NCBI GenBank assembly: GCA_030531085.1
Contig: JAUNOM010000012.1
Location: 1-60,762, forward strand
Source: Prevotellaceae bacterium
Lineage (GTDB): Bacteria > Bacteroidota > Bacteroidia > Bacteroidales > Bacteroidaceae
DNA: 60,762 bases
Direction of reading: 5' to 3'
Below the pieces are notes generated by a model that was not told the DNA's origin, made no database searches, and worked only from the letters and a program-made list of their open reading frames with translations. Position numbers and translations under genes: made by a program. Positions 8,965 through 18,816 of the stretch are shown here, in pieces. Numbering within the stretch: the stretch's first letter is position 1; the number at the start of each line of letters is the position of its first letter.

Positions 8965-9981
8965 ATGGAAAATTTAGATTGGAGTAACCTTGGCTTTGGT
9001 TACCGAAAGACAAATTACAACGTTCGTTGCTATTATCGTGACGGCAAGTGGGGCGAGATAGAGGTTTGCTCGGAGGAGACCATACCTCTGCATATGGCCG
9101 CCACGAGTCTGCACTATGGTCAGGAGGCCTTTGAGGGTCTGAAGGCCTACCGTTGTCCGGACGGCAAGGTACGTGTGTTCCGTACAGACGAGAACGCCGC
9201 GCGTCTTCAGTCCACCTGCCGTGGCATTCTCATGCCCGAGATGCCTACAGAGCTCTTTAACGAGATGGTGGACAAGGTTGTCCGCCTCAATCAGGAGTTC
9301 ATACCACCATACGAGAGCGGCGCGACACTCTATATACGCCCTCTGCTCATAGGAACCAGCGCACAGGTGGGTGTGCATCCTGCAACAGAATATCTATTCC
9401 TCATCTTCGTGACACCCGTAGGCCCGTACTTCAAGGGCGGATTCTTTGCCAATCCATACGTGATAATACGCGACCATGACCGCGCAGCGCCTTTGGGAAC
9501 AGGCATATACAAGGTAGGCGGTAACTATGCAGCGTCTCTGGTGGCAAACCAGAAGGCTCATGAGTTGGGATATGCCTGCGAGTTCTATCTCGACGCAAAG
9601 GAGAAGAAATATATCGACGAGGCCGGAGCCGCAAACTTCTTCGGCATCAAGGATAACACGTACATCACTCCGAAATCCACATCCATCCTGCCTTCAATCA
9701 CAAACAAGTCGCTCATGCAGCTTGCCGAGGACATGGGAATAAAGGTGGAGCGCAGACAGATTGCCGAGGAGGAGCTGGAGACATTCGAGGAGGCCGGCGC
9801 CTGCGGCACCGCCGCCGTCATTTCTCCGATTTCTCGCATTGACGATGTGGAGACTGGCAAGTCATACGTGTTCGGCGACAAGCCGGGCCCTGTAAGCGAG
9901 AAACTCTTCAACAAGCTGCGCAACATCCAGTACGGCATTGAGGAGGACGTTCACGGCTGGACGCGTGTTGTCATTGAATAA
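8965..9981 (+). CDS. ilvE: branched-chain amino acid aminotransferase
   Basis: This is a fold-type IV PLP aminotransferase of 338 residues that transfers the amino group from glutamate to the 2-oxo acids of Leu, Ile and Val, the last biosynthetic step, in the cytoplasm. The N-terminal half has [14 protein letters not shown] (about 49-62). The PLP lysine is Lys183 in [12 protein letters not shown], equivalent to the AAKAGGNYL lysine of E. coli IlvE. The C-terminal [15 protein letters not shown] loop (about 274-288) is the phosphate-binding region of this family. trmB follows 26 bases downstream on the same strand and probably shares the transcript. Confidence 0.96.
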   Translation: MENLDWSNLGFGYRKTNYNVRCYYRDGKWGEIEVCSEETIPLHMAATSLHYGQEAFEGLKAYRCPDGKVRVFRTDENAARLQSTCRGILMPEMPTELFNEMVDKVVRLNQEFIPPYESGATLYIRPLLIGTSAQVGVHPATEYLFLIFVTPVGPYFKGGFFANPYVIIRDHDRAAPLGTGIYKVGGNYAASLVANQKAHELGYACEFYLDAKEKKYIDEAGAANFFGIKDNTYITPKSTSILPSITNKSLMQLAEDMGIKVERRQIAEEELETFEEAGACGTAAVISPISRIDDVETGKSYVFGDKPGPVSEKLFNKLRNIQYGIEEDVHGWTRVVIE

Positions 9982-10007
9982 AGTCCACAAAATGTGACCT
10001 TGTTTTA

Positions 10008-10778
10008 ATGGGAAAAGGAAAACTTGCAAAATTTGCGGACATGGAACGCTACGAGAACGTGTTCCAATATCCATACAGTGTTGTCGACAATGTGCCTTTC
10101 GACATGAAGGGCCATTGGCGGCAACAGTATTTTCATAATGATAACCCCATAGTGCTGGAATTGGGATGCGGCAAGGGAGAGTATACCGTGGAACTGGCGA
10201 GGCTGTACCCAGACATCAACTTCATAGGCGTGGACATCAAGGGTGCGCGGATGTGGACGGGAGCCACACAGGCCCTGCAGCAGGGCTTGCGCAATGTAGC
10301 TTTCCTGCGTACGAGCATCGAAATAATTGACCGTTTCTTTGATACCGACGAGGTACAGGAGATATGGCTGACGTTCTCTGACCCGCAGATGAAGAACCCG
10401 CGCAAGCGCCTCACCTCCACGTACTTCATGGAGCGCTACCGGCGCTTCCTTGTGGATGGCGGCATAGTGCATCTGAAGACAGACTCCAACTTCCTGTTCA
10501 CATACACATCATATATGGTGGACAAAAACGGTCTGCCGCTACTGTTCCGCACGACAGACCTGTATCATCACGAGGGTCTGGACGAGGAGACGCAGCGCAT
10601 CCTCTCCATACAGACATACTACGAGTCCATGTGGATAGCCCGTGGACTGAAAATAAAGTACCAGAAGTTCCGCCTGCCGCATGACCTGCCGTTGCAGGAG
10701 CCCGATGTGGAGATAGAACTCGACGATTACCGCTCATACCATCGCGACAAGCGCTCCGGACTTGATAAGGCGGTTTAG
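10008..10778 (+). CDS. trmB: tRNA (guanine-N7)-methyltransferase
   Basis: This SAM-dependent enzyme makes m7G46 in tRNA. The 256-residue protein contains the SAM-binding motif [15 protein letters not shown] (about 45-59), [12 protein letters not shown], and the TrmB-specific [17 protein letters not shown] (about 121-137). A C-terminal extension of about 40 residues lies beyond the core. Its TAG stop forms part of the left arm of the large inverted repeat at 10775-10884, so its 3' end and that of the convergent serB meet in a shared repeat block. Confidence 0.95.
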   Translation: MGKGKLAKFADMERYENVFQYPYSVVDNVPFDMKGHWRQQYFHNDNPIVLELGCGKGEYTVELARLYPDINFIGVDIKGARMWTGATQALQQGLRNVAFLRTSIEIIDRFFDTDEVQEIWLTFSDPQMKNPRKRLTSTYFMERYRRFLVDGGIVHLKTDSNFLFTYTSYMVDKNGLPLLFRTTDLYHHEGLDEETQRILSIQTYYESMWIARGLKIKYQKFRLPHDLPLQEPDVEIELDDYRSYHRDKRSGLDKAV

Positions 10779-10939
10779 TTGTTTGGTGGTTTTGTGGTTT
10801 AGTTATTTGGTTGTTGGGATGTAGTGGATATATTTTTTTCTGCTAATCGCAAATAACTAAACCACAAAACAACCAAACAACTAAACGACTCATAAACAAT
10901 CAACCAAACAACTAAACCACAAAACAACCAAACAACTAA
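10775..10939. repeat. G/T-rich inverted repeat between convergent trmB and serB
   Basis: A 34-base left arm (10775-10808, beginning TTAGTTGTTTGGTGGTTTTG) pairs with 10851-10884 with a single mismatch; the loop is about 42 bases. A further 30-base direct copy of part of the right arm occupies 10910-10939. The arms overlap the stop codons of both genes. The hairpin could terminate transcription from both sides, though neither arm has a classic T run. The same word occurs between folA and thyA. Confidence 0.85.
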
Positions 10940-12153
10940 TTAATGTAGCTATCCTTAAACCCAAGGAAATACAGCACGCCGTCCAGTCCTATGGTGCTTA
11001 TGGCCTGCTTTGCCGTAGCCTTGACACGCGGCTTGGCGTGGAACGCTATGCCGAGGCCGGCGACAGAAATCATCGGCAGGTCGTTGGCGCCATCGCCCAC
11101 AGCGATAGTCTGCTCCAGATTGACCTTCTCAACCTGCGCAATGAGCTTCAGCAGTTCCGCCTTACGGTGTCCGTCCACTATATCACCCACATAACGGCCC
11201 GTCAGCTTGCCATTACTGTCCACCTCAAGCTCATTGGCATACATATAGTCGATGCCGTAGCGGCGCTGTAGGTATTCTCCGAAATAAGTAAAGCCACCAC
11301 TAAGAATTGCAATCTTGTATCCATACAGTTTGAGCACCTGCATCAGCCTGTCTACGCCCTCCGTGATAGGCAGCGACTCCGCTATCTCCTTCATAACGCT
11401 CACATCCAAGCCCTTCAGCAGTGCCACGCGCTCCTTGAAGCTCTCCTTGAAGTCTATCTCTCCCCTCATGGCACGCTCCGTGATGGCCTTCACCTTATCT
11501 CCCACGCCAGCGCGCTGTGCCAGCTCGTCAATACATTCGGCCTGTATCAGCGTGGAGTCCATATCGAAGCATATCAGCCGCCTCATCCTGCGGAACATAT
11601 TGTCCTGCTGTATGGAAAAATCAAAATCCATGTCCGCAGACAGGTGCATCAGCTCCGACTGCATATCATTGAGGCTGCTGGGGGTGCCGCGCAGCGAGAA
11701 CTCTATGCACGCCCTGATATTCTTTTCTGGCCGCCTGATGCTCTGGCGACCCGTAAGGCGTATGATGGAGTCAATGTTCAGCCCCTGTTTCTTTATCACC
11801 TGCGTGGCTGCGGCTATCTGCTTTGCGGAAAGGCTGCGTCCTATGACCGTAAGGATAATACGGTTCTTTCCCTGCTGGCCAACCCACTCCTCGTACTGGT
11901 CATCTGACACTGGCGTGAAGTCAATGTTGATGTTCAGCTCCGTAGCCTTGAACAGCAGTTCCTTCATGACCTGTCCCGACAGGCTCTCCTTTATCCTAAA
12001 CAAAATTCCCAACGACAGTGTGCTGTGTATGTCCGCCTGACCGATGTCCAAAATCCTCGCGTCATACTTGGCAAGTATCTCTGTGACAGACGCTGTAACA
12101 CCCGGACGGTCCTGGCCTGCAATTCCTACAAGTATTTGTTCTTCCTTTTCCAT
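10936..12153 (-). CDS. serB: phosphoserine phosphatase with two ACT domains
   Basis: This HAD-family enzyme hydrolyses O-phosphoserine to serine. The 405-residue protein begins with two ACT-like regulatory domains (about 6-80 and 98-175), as is common in Bacteroidetes SerB, so amino acid feedback is likely. The catalytic HAD domain follows: CFDMDSTLIQAECIDEL has the nucleophile Asp197 and Asp199, then ILSGGFTYF (motif II) and VGDGANDLPMI (motif III). It is the last gene of the minus-strand run and starts 20 bases after rsmF. Confidence 0.96.
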   Translation of the reverse strand: MEKEEQILVGIAGQDRPGVTASVTEILAKYDARILDIGQADIHSTLSLGILFRIKESLSGQVMKELLFKATELNINIDFTPVSDDQYEEWVGQQGKNRIILTVIGRSLSAKQIAAATQVIKKQGLNIDSIIRLTGRQSIRRPEKNIRACIEFSLRGTPSSLNDMQSELMHLSADMDFDFSIQQDNMFRRMRRLICFDMDSTLIQAECIDELAQRAGVGDKVKAITERAMRGEIDFKESFKERVALLKGLDVSVMKEIAESLPITEGVDRLMQVLKLYGYKIAILSGGFTYFGEYLQRRYGIDYMYANELEVDSNGKLTGRYVGDIVDGHRKAELLKLIAQVEKVNLEQTIAVGDGANDLPMISVAGLGIAFHAKPRVKATAKQAISTIGLDGVLYFLGFKDSYIN

Positions 12154-12173
12154 CTATTATAATATGCTTTAAT

Positions 12174-13421
12174 TTATAAATTCCTTATCTTCCACTCCTG
12201 CGGATAAAGATTATTGGCACGGTTGCCTATATTCTTCACAAATCCAAGCGGTATCTGCCTATATGTGACAATCACGAAACCACGCGGAGCTGTATCGGGC
12301 AGCACCACCGCCTCATGGTGCAGATAGCGGAGGGCCTCATCGTGCGTCAGCTCCACACGCGCATACCTGTCGGCCGGCAATCCAGCCAGCAATGCCTCCG
12401 CGTGCGCAGGGATGATGCTCTTTCCCTTCTGAACGCCCACAGGATGCCCGTCGCTGAGGATACGCAGCCTGCCGAAAGCCTTACGGAGGTTCAGCGGCCT
12501 GCACTTATAATGGCTGTCGGGACTCTTGCGCATCACGGCAACAAACAATCCCTCGCTGCACGTTATGCCTGGAATGAAACGGTACACCGGGCCAGTCCAG
12601 CCTTCAAGCAGCGATTCTGTAATGCCCCACCGCGCGTCAATATCCACAGGCAGCAGTTCCGCGCCCAGTGTCTCCGCTATCCAGCGTACATTCTCCTCGT
12701 TCTCATGCGTGTTGAAGGTGCAGGTGCTGTACACCAATATGCCCCCAGGCCTTAGGCGTGGCCAAATCTCTTCGATGATGCTGCGCTGCAATGCCGCACA
12801 CTTCATCACATTCTGCAGGCTCCACTCCCCTATCGCCCCGTCATCCTTGCGGAACATTCCCTCTCCCGAACATGGCACATCCGTAAGTATGAGGTCAAAC
12901 TCCATATCTGTACGGGCGTAGTCCTTAGGATAGTTATTGGTAACGACAACCTCCTGATGCCCCTGCTTCTGCATATTCTCCATGAGTATGTTGGCGCGCC
13001 GCCTGTCGGGCTCATTGCTCATCAGCAGCACGCCATCAGGCAGAGCAGCGCGCAACAGCGTGCTCTTGCCTCCCGGAGCGGCGCAAAGGTCAAGCGCCGT
13101 TCCATTCTGAAAGAAGTCCGCTGGACAATACTGCCGCAGGATATTGTCAAGGAACATGGAGGCCGCCTCCTGCACATAATATGCGCCGGCATGAAAAAGC
13201 GGGTCAAGGGTGAAGTTGGGACGCTCCGAGAGATACCATGCGTCACGGCACCACGGCACCTCACGTTCAATGGGCAGATGGTTTAACGCAACGGGCTTGA
13301 AAGGATTGCGCCGTATGCTGACGGGAACCTGCTGACTGAAAGAGTCAACATAGCGCTGCCACCGCTCCTCACCGAACAGTCCCTTTGTGTATGTAGTAAA
13401 TTCTACAGGAAACTCTGTCAT
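12174..13421 (-). CDS. rsmF: RsmF-type rRNA m5C methyltransferase (NOL1/NOP2/Sun family)
   Basis: This is a SAM-dependent cytosine-C5 RNA methyltransferase of 415 residues. The start at 13421 (MTEFPVEFTTYTKGLFGEE) was chosen because upstream in-frame codons lie inside porE. Motifs in order: LDLCAAPGGKSTLL (SAM site), TDVPCSGEGMFRK (release cysteine) and VYSTCTFNTHENE (catalytic cysteine). The C-terminal region ending near LGFVKNIGNRANNLYPQEW resembles the RNA-binding extension of RsmF/YebU. Most likely it modifies 16S rRNA; the exact position is inferred from family. Confidence 0.88.
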   Translation of the reverse strand: MTEFPVEFTTYTKGLFGEERWQRYVDSFSQQVPVSIRRNPFKPVALNHLPIEREVPWCRDAWYLSERPNFTLDPLFHAGAYYVQEAASMFLDNILRQYCPADFFQNGTALDLCAAPGGKSTLLRAALPDGVLLMSNEPDRRRANILMENMQKQGHQEVVVTNNYPKDYARTDMEFDLILTDVPCSGEGMFRKDDGAIGEWSLQNVMKCAALQRSIIEEIWPRLRPGGILVYSTCTFNTHENEENVRWIAETLGAELLPVDIDARWGITESLLEGWTGPVYRFIPGITCSEGLFVAVMRKSPDSHYKCRPLNLRKAFGRLRILSDGHPVGVQKGKSIIPAHAEALLAGLPADRYARVELTHDEALRYLHHEAVVLPDTAPRGFVIVTYRQIPLGFVKNIGNRANNLYPQEWKIRNL

Positions 13422-13452
13422 TGATATAATAAACTCTGTTCTCGATTTTATT

Positions 13453-15522
13453 CTAAAAGTCAAAGATGAACTCATCTTCCGCACCTTCCTCCACAGGGCG
13501 CTTGCGTGGCTTTGGCAGCTGCTTGATATTTCCGTCCTTGTCAAACATATTATATGTGGTGCGCAGTACGGAGAACTCTGTACGGCGGTTCAGAGCATTC
13601 GCCGTCTCTTGCTCCTTTGGCTTCAGGCGCTTTATGAACTCCTCCGTAAGGACATCGTCCTCCTTCAGCCACTCATATCTCTCCGCCACCTTGCGCCGAA
13701 TTTTCTTAGGCTTCTCCTCACCATAACCTTTTGGTGTAAGCCTGTCGGCGGCGATACCCTTGCCTATAAGATATTTGACGACAGCTTCGGCACGCCGCTG
13801 TGACAGGTTTCTGTTATATTCCGCAGAACCTTTGTAGTCCGTGTGCGCCGCCAGCTCTATAGTGATATTCGGATTGTCGTTGAGCAGCATGACAAGAGAG
13901 TCAAGCGCCTTGGTACTTGTGGAAAGCAGCGTGGCCTTGTCAAACTCATAGAATATATTGTCTATCAGCACGGGAGCGGATATGCTTGGCAACGCAAACT
14001 GCAGCGTGTATGTCTCCGATTCCTTTGTCTCTGGTATTATTATCTCCTCCTTATGGTTCAAATAGCCCGGGCACGTGGCAAGTATTATATACTGCACGCC
14101 CGGCTCTGCGACATACTCAAACGAGCCGTCGCTCTTCACCGTGATACGCTCATTGGTTCCGTCATCGCCAACAATCCGCACATCGGCATTGTTCAGCTCA
14201 TAACCGTCCTGCTCATATACCCATCCCTTTATCAGCTGCACTATCTCGGGGTTCTCAAAGGAGAATATATGGTCATTTCCCCTGCCGTCACCACGGCTTG
14301 AGGAGAAGAAGCCACGGTTATAGGGACCTTCAAACGTCATACCGAAATCATCCCCCTGCGAATTAAGAGGATATCCCGGATGAGTGATATGATAGCGGTT
14401 GTCCTCTCCTATAGTGGCAATGTATATGTCAAGTCCTCCCATACCGGGATGTCCGTCAGACGAGAAATACAGGTCGCCGTTTGGCCGGAACGTTGGAAAC
14501 ATCTCATCACCGGGTGTATTGACAGGTTCTCCAAGGTTCTCCACTCCCATCGGGCCGGCGGCCGTCAGCCTTGTGCGCCAGATGTCAAGTCCTCCCTTGC
14601 CCCCCGGCATATCACTGACAAAATACAGCCACTCACCGTCAGGCGATATGGCCGGATGGGCAAATGCAGAAAGCGTATCATTGGAAACCTTGAAATCCGT
14701 CACCGCTCCCCACAACGCATCGGCCCTGTTGGATGTAACAATCTTGGCGTAACGTGGCGAAGAGGGATCGGATGTACACTGCGTAAGATACATCTGGCTT
14801 CCGTCAGGAGTAAGACAGCACGCCCCCTCATCGTATTCTGTATTCAGCCCAGTGCCAATAGCCTCGGGCTTACTCCATTTACCCTTGTCATCCTTTTCGG
14901 AATAGAAGATATCCGCAGACTTCATTCCCGTCACACCGTTCAGTTCATCGCCCAAAGCATCATTACGTGTCGATGTGAAATAAAGCCTGTCATAATCCTC
15001 ACCGCCCAATACAGGGGAATAGTCATCCCTGCGGCTGTTGAAGATGTCCGCCTTCCTTACAGTATAACGCGAGCCCTCCTTCTTCCATTCTGGTGCCTTC
15101 TGCGCGGACAGCAGTCCGTTTCTCACAAGTATATTCTCCGGCATAGACTGATGCAGAGCACTGAACACCTGCTCTGCAGCCCTGTATTCACCGTTCTTCA
15201 ACAGCAGCCGCCCGTAGTGCAGACTGTCTTCCGCTGCCGCCTTGCCATAACGCGCCGCATTCCTGTATGCGGCAATAGCCTTGGCGCTACTGTTGAAACG
15301 CTCATAACATCGCCCCATCTTCAACGCACGCTCACCGCGCGTGTCGCGTTCCGAGGCAGGAGTCTTGGAATACGCCCTGCGATAGTTCTCCGCCGCCACA
15401 TAGTACTCGCCCAACGCCAGAGCCTTGTCACCCTTACGCATATAAGCGTCAGCGCCACATGACAAAAGCATCTGTGCCACAAAAAGGGCTGCGGAAAACG
15501 TTATAATGTATGATTGTTGCAT
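13453..15522 (-). CDS. porE: T9SS-associated PorE-like lipoprotein (TPR, beta-propeller, OmpA)
   Basis: The 689-residue lipoprotein has lipobox LLSC at about residue 22. The order of parts matches PorE of the type IX secretion system: TPR-like helices (about 30-140), a WD40/PD40 beta-propeller with blades such as AISPDGEWLYFVSD and FRPNGDLYFSSDG, a carboxypeptidase-regulatory-like domain (about 435-510), and a C-terminal OmpA domain (IFYEFDKATL ... ELAAHTD ... NLSQRRAEAVVKYL) that should bind peptidoglycan. PorE is thought to anchor the T9SS to the cell wall. Assignment rests on architecture; other Bacteroidetes OmpA-propeller proteins share it, but porQ lies three genes upstream. A C-terminal tail of about 75 charged residues follows the OmpA fold. 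Confidence 0.75.
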   Translation of the reverse strand: MQQSYIITFSAALFVAQMLLSCGADAYMRKGDKALALGEYYVAAENYRRAYSKTPASERDTRGERALKMGRCYERFNSSAKAIAAYRNAARYGKAAAEDSLHYGRLLLKNGEYRAAEQVFSALHQSMPENILVRNGLLSAQKAPEWKKEGSRYTVRKADIFNSRRDDYSPVLGGEDYDRLYFTSTRNDALGDELNGVTGMKSADIFYSEKDDKGKWSKPEAIGTGLNTEYDEGACCLTPDGSQMYLTQCTSDPSSPRYAKIVTSNRADALWGAVTDFKVSNDTLSAFAHPAISPDGEWLYFVSDMPGGKGGLDIWRTRLTAAGPMGVENLGEPVNTPGDEMFPTFRPNGDLYFSSDGHPGMGGLDIYIATIGEDNRYHITHPGYPLNSQGDDFGMTFEGPYNRGFFSSSRGDGRGNDHIFSFENPEIVQLIKGWVYEQDGYELNNADVRIVGDDGTNERITVKSDGSFEYVAEPGVQYIILATCPGYLNHKEEIIIPETKESETYTLQFALPSISAPVLIDNIFYEFDKATLLSTSTKALDSLVMLLNDNPNITIELAAHTDYKGSAEYNRNLSQRRAEAVVKYLIGKGIAADRLTPKGYGEEKPKKIRRKVAERYEWLKEDDVLTEEFIKRLKPKEQETANALNRRTEFSVLRTTYNMFDKDGNIKQLPKPRKRPVEEGAEDEFIFDF

Positions 15523-15547
15523 CTAATGGAATAAATTAAGAATGAAT

Positions 15548-16336
15548 TCACTGTATTCTTCTGTGGAGTTCAAAGAATCCTATGGCGTTGTCTGTAGTGA
15601 TCCGGGCCACCTCCTCTGCCATCACCCCATAGCATTCCGCCATCTTCTCTATAATGTCTACTACGAAAGCACTCTCATTACGCTCTCCACGATGTGGCAC
15701 TGGGGCCATATACGGTGCATCCGTCTCAAGCACTATGCGCTCCAGCGGCACTGCATTCGCCAATGTCTGTGGCAGCTTGCTCTTCTTGAAGGTAAGCACA
15801 CCGCCTATTCCGAGGAAGAAGTTTTCAAACTCCAGCAGCTGTGACGCCTCCTGCTCATTCCCCGTAAAGCAGTGAAACACTCCTCCTGGTAACTGTTCCT
15901 TATACCTGCGCAGTATGCCTATCATCTCGTTCTGCGCCTTACGGCAGTGTATCATCAGCGGCAGACGTGTGTCAACACTCCACTGCACCTGTCTTTCAAA
16001 AGCTATGAGTTGCTCTTTCTCAAACTCACGGGACCAGTAAAAGTCAAGCCCCACCTCGCCTATGGCAATCCATTCTGTGTCATGCAAGTGCGTCTCCATC
16101 GCCTTCAGCACATCCTCGTAGTCCGCATTCACCTCCTCGGGATGCAGTCCTATCATGCCATAGCAATAATCAGGGAACCTGTTACACACATCCTGCACGG
16201 ACTTTACAGATGCGAGACTGATACCTGGCACAAACAGTTTCAGCGCACCGGCATTCCTGGCGCGCTGAACAACAAGGTCAAGGTCATCCTTGAACTCCTC
16301 ACCGTCTATATGTGTGTGAGTATCTATAAAGTTCAT
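15548..16336 (-). CDS. tatD: TatD family metal-dependent deoxyribonuclease
   Basis: This 262-residue TIM-barrel metal hydrolase has the family landmarks DTHTHID (4-10, metal histidines), IAIGEVGLDFYW, LPLMIHCRKA, GVFHCFTG and LETDAPYMAP. TatD enzymes act as 3'-5' exonucleases or DNases on damaged DNA. It lies 6 bases after the polyprenyl synthase gene and 25 bases before porE in the same run. Confidence 0.93.
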   Translation of the reverse strand: MNFIDTHTHIDGEEFKDDLDLVVQRARNAGALKLFVPGISLASVKSVQDVCNRFPDYCYGMIGLHPEEVNADYEDVLKAMETHLHDTEWIAIGEVGLDFYWSREFEKEQLIAFERQVQWSVDTRLPLMIHCRKAQNEMIGILRRYKEQLPGGVFHCFTGNEQEASQLLEFENFFLGIGGVLTFKKSKLPQTLANAVPLERIVLETDAPYMAPVPHRGERNESAFVVDIIEKMAECYGVMAEEVARITTDNAIGFFELHRRIQ

Positions 16337-16342
16337 ATACAG

Positions 16343-17299
16343 TTACTTTTCACGTTTCATCATCATAGCGGCATATTCGCGAAGAGGCTGTTTCCTTGCT
16401 TCCTCCACATTCACCTTGTCGAGATAAGCCAGAGCATCATCATAATAACGCTCCATCCTCGCCTTCGCCATATCTCCTATGCCTAGTTTATTGTATATGG
16501 CGGTAACGGCCTTCACCTTCTCATCACGGTCAAAGTCCGTTGCAGTAATCCACCGCTTCAGTTCCGCCTTGTCCTCACCCTCTGCCTTGTTAATGGCATT
16601 GATGAGCATATATGTCTTCTTATTGCTTGTGATGTCACCGCCTATCTCCTTGCCAAAGGTCTTAGGATTGCCATATACGTCAAGATAGTCATCCTGCAAC
16701 TGGAAAGATAGTCCTATAGCCTCTCCGAACTTATACAGGTTCTCCACGTCCTGCTGTGGCGCATCAGCCATTATGGCCCCAATCTTCAATGCGCACGCCA
16801 ACAGCACACTTGTCTTCAGGCGTATCATCTCTATATATTCTTCCTCACGCACATCCTGCCTTGTCTCGAAATCCACATCCTGCTGCTGTCCCTCGTCTAT
16901 CTCTATTGCAGTTGTTGTAAATACTTCAAGAACAGCCGGCAGTTTGTCCGCAGGACACTGCTGCATCAGCTTAAACGCAAACACAAGCATATTGTCACCG
17001 GACAGAATTGCGGTATTCTCGTTCCACTTCTTGTGCACAGTAGGGTTTCCGCGGCGCACGTCCGCATGATCCATCACATCGTCATGCAGCAGCGTGAAAT
17101 TATGGAATGTCTCCAAAGCCACTGCCTGTGGCAGTATAGCGTCACTGTCCTTTCTCCACAGTTCGTATGCCATAAGCATGAGGACAGGACGTATACGCTT
17201 TCCTCCAAGTGAAAGAATATATTCTATAGGTTCATACAGTCCGCGCGGCTCCTTGTCAAGTGGCAGACTCTTTATGTAGTCATTGATTCTTTTCAGCAT
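16343..17299 (-). CDS. trans-isoprenyl diphosphate synthase (polyprenyl synthetase family)
   Basis: This 318-residue enzyme condenses isopentenyl diphosphate with allylic diphosphates. The first Asp-rich motif is DDVMD (73-77) with GGKRIRPVL upstream (32-40); the second is LQDDYLDVYG. Chain length (farnesyl, geranylgeranyl or longer) cannot be fixed from sequence alone. It uses products of the MEP pathway, two enzymes of which (Dxs, IspH) are also in this window. It is located between porQ and tatD with gaps of 4 and 6 bases. Confidence 0.92.
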   Translation of the reverse strand: MLKRINDYIKSLPLDKEPRGLYEPIEYILSLGGKRIRPVLMLMAYELWRKDSDAILPQAVALETFHNFTLLHDDVMDHADVRRGNPTVHKKWNENTAILSGDNMLVFAFKLMQQCPADKLPAVLEVFTTTAIEIDEGQQQDVDFETRQDVREEEYIEMIRLKTSVLLACALKIGAIMADAPQQDVENLYKFGEAIGLSFQLQDDYLDVYGNPKTFGKEIGGDITSNKKTYMLINAINKAEGEDKAELKRWITATDFDRDEKVKAVTAIYNKLGIGDMAKARMERYYDDALAYLDKVNVEEARKQPLREYAAMMMKREK

Positions 17300-17303
17300 A
17301 TTA

Positions 17304-18248
17304 TTAAAAATTAAATGATGCGTTAAACATAAGACTTGTTGAAGCTAAATGATATTTTCCATAAGCTATATTCAGTTTGAAGCGGTCCAGCAGCAGTCCG
17401 CCGCCAATGGTTAGTCCTGCTCCATGCGCACTCTCATCGTCCTCTGTCACTATCTTCATGTCATGCACACGCTTCAAATTATAGCCGAGGGCAACATAGA
17501 ACTGTGGCGCCAGTATTATGTCGGTGCCGATATTCATGTGTCTAAGGAATGCGTAGTCCCAGTTATTCAATTCACAGAAGGTCACGTGCACCCTGAAAGG
17601 CGTATTATGTATCCTCTGCGACAGTCCTACAATAACATCAACCGGCAGTTTCTCAAACTCTTCATCATACGCGGACAGCTGTCCTCCGAGATTCTTCACC
17701 GCTATGCTTGCGGAGAAATCCTTATCGGGATCATAATAGTTTAGTCCAAGATCCACCGCCATCGCCGTGCTGCTGTAACTACCTATCTTGGAATATATAA
17801 ACTTTGCTCCAATACCTCCCACCAAATTCTTGGACAAGGTGTAGGCGAACAGCCCCTCCATAGTGAGATCCGAGGGTGAGAAAGTGCCCATCTCCTGCCC
17901 ATCATAGTCTGTCTCAGCCATGCTGCCATAATTAAGATAATGAACAGCACCACCAACAGTGGCCTTGTCATTAATCACGTGCGTATAATTGGCTGTGTAC
18001 ATACTCGTACCGCTCATATAGTTCATGTAGCCCAATGACACAGTACGGTGAGTCACCGAGCTAAGCAGTGCCGGATTATGCAGCGCCAGCGACGCATCAT
18101 CCTCTATCAGGGAGATATTCTCGCCACCAAGTGCAGCGGCATGAGCACTGACAGGGATGCGCAGAAAGTTATAAACAGTCTGACTCTCCTGCGCCATGCC
18201 AGACAGCGCAGACAGCGTTAGTGCCAGTATAGAAAGTGTCCTCTTCAT
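17304..18248 (-). CDS. porQ: type IX secretion system protein PorQ
   Basis: The 314-residue protein has a signal peptide (MKRTLSILALTLSALSGMAQ) and is predicted to be an outer-membrane beta-barrel of the PorV/PorQ (FadL-like) group. The N-terminal NFLRIPVSAHAAALGGENISL and DDASLALHNPALL are the hallmark of PorQ. The chain ends in aromatic FNASFNF, typical for a barrel. PorQ is an outer-membrane part of the T9SS cargo-attachment machinery. It probably shares a transcript with the genes to its left. Confidence 0.9.
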   Translation of the reverse strand: MKRTLSILALTLSALSGMAQESQTVYNFLRIPVSAHAAALGGENISLIEDDASLALHNPALLSSVTHRTVSLGYMNYMSGTSMYTANYTHVINDKATVGGAVHYLNYGSMAETDYDGQEMGTFSPSDLTMEGLFAYTLSKNLVGGIGAKFIYSKIGSYSSTAMAVDLGLNYYDPDKDFSASIAVKNLGGQLSAYDEEFEKLPVDVIVGLSQRIHNTPFRVHVTFCELNNWDYAFLRHMNIGTDIILAPQFYVALGYNLKRVHDMKIVTEDDESAHGAGLTIGGGLLLDRFKLNIAYGKYHLASTSLMFNASFNF

Positions 18249-18335
18249 TATTTACATATAACGCATGAAGGCTGTTTTTATTTTTTAACGCACCTCTTTA
18301 TTATATAAAAAGTTCCTGCGTACGCCTTTGAGCAT

Positions 18336-18815
18336 TCAAGAAGCCACATAGTCCACAAACGAGAAGCGCTGTGCGTGCTTCTCATCAATGCCATGCTCAT
18401 CACGCCATACCTCCCTCCACGTGCTGTAATCGGGGAAGAAGGCATCAGCATTGCACGGTATATCGTCCACTTCTGTCAGACACAGACGGTCCGCCAATGG
18501 CAGCGCCTGCTCATATACTGATGCTCCACCTATTATATATATATCCTCATCCGCTGAACAGTGCGCAAGAGCCTCCTGAAGTGACGCATACACATCACAT
18601 CCGTCAATCTCGCCCGTGGTTCTTGACAGCACCACATTACGTCTGTTCGGCAATGCCCCTTTGGGTAATGACTCAAAGGTCTTGCGCCCCATAATGATAG
18701 TATGGCCCGTAGTGAGTGCCTTGAAACGCTTCAAATCATCAGGCAGCCAGTAGAGCAGTTTATTATTATTGCCTATCGCCCTGTTACCGGCTACAGCCGC
18801 TATTACAGTTATCAT
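18336..18815 (-). CDS. folA: dihydrofolate reductase
   Basis: The 159 residues match E. coli FolA in length. It reduces dihydrofolate to tetrahydrofolate with NADPH. Visible landmarks: MITVIAAVAGNRAIGNNNKL, WLPDDLKRFK (catalytic acidic residue), IIMGRKTFESLP and YIIGGASVYEQALP. thyA, which produces dihydrofolate, lies just upstream in the same direction, separated by a G/T-rich repeat region. Confidence 0.97.
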   Translation of the reverse strand: MITVIAAVAGNRAIGNNNKLLYWLPDDLKRFKALTTGHTIIMGRKTFESLPKGALPNRRNVVLSRTTGEIDGCDVYASLQEALAHCSADEDIYIIGGASVYEQALPLADRLCLTEVDDIPCNADAFFPDYSTWREVWRDEHGIDEKHAQRFSFVDYVAS

Positions 18816-18816
18816 T

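Noticed and set aside
13422-13544. N-terminal extension of 41 residues on RsmF
   Set aside because: It overlaps the 3' end of porE by about 90 bases and has no family similarity.
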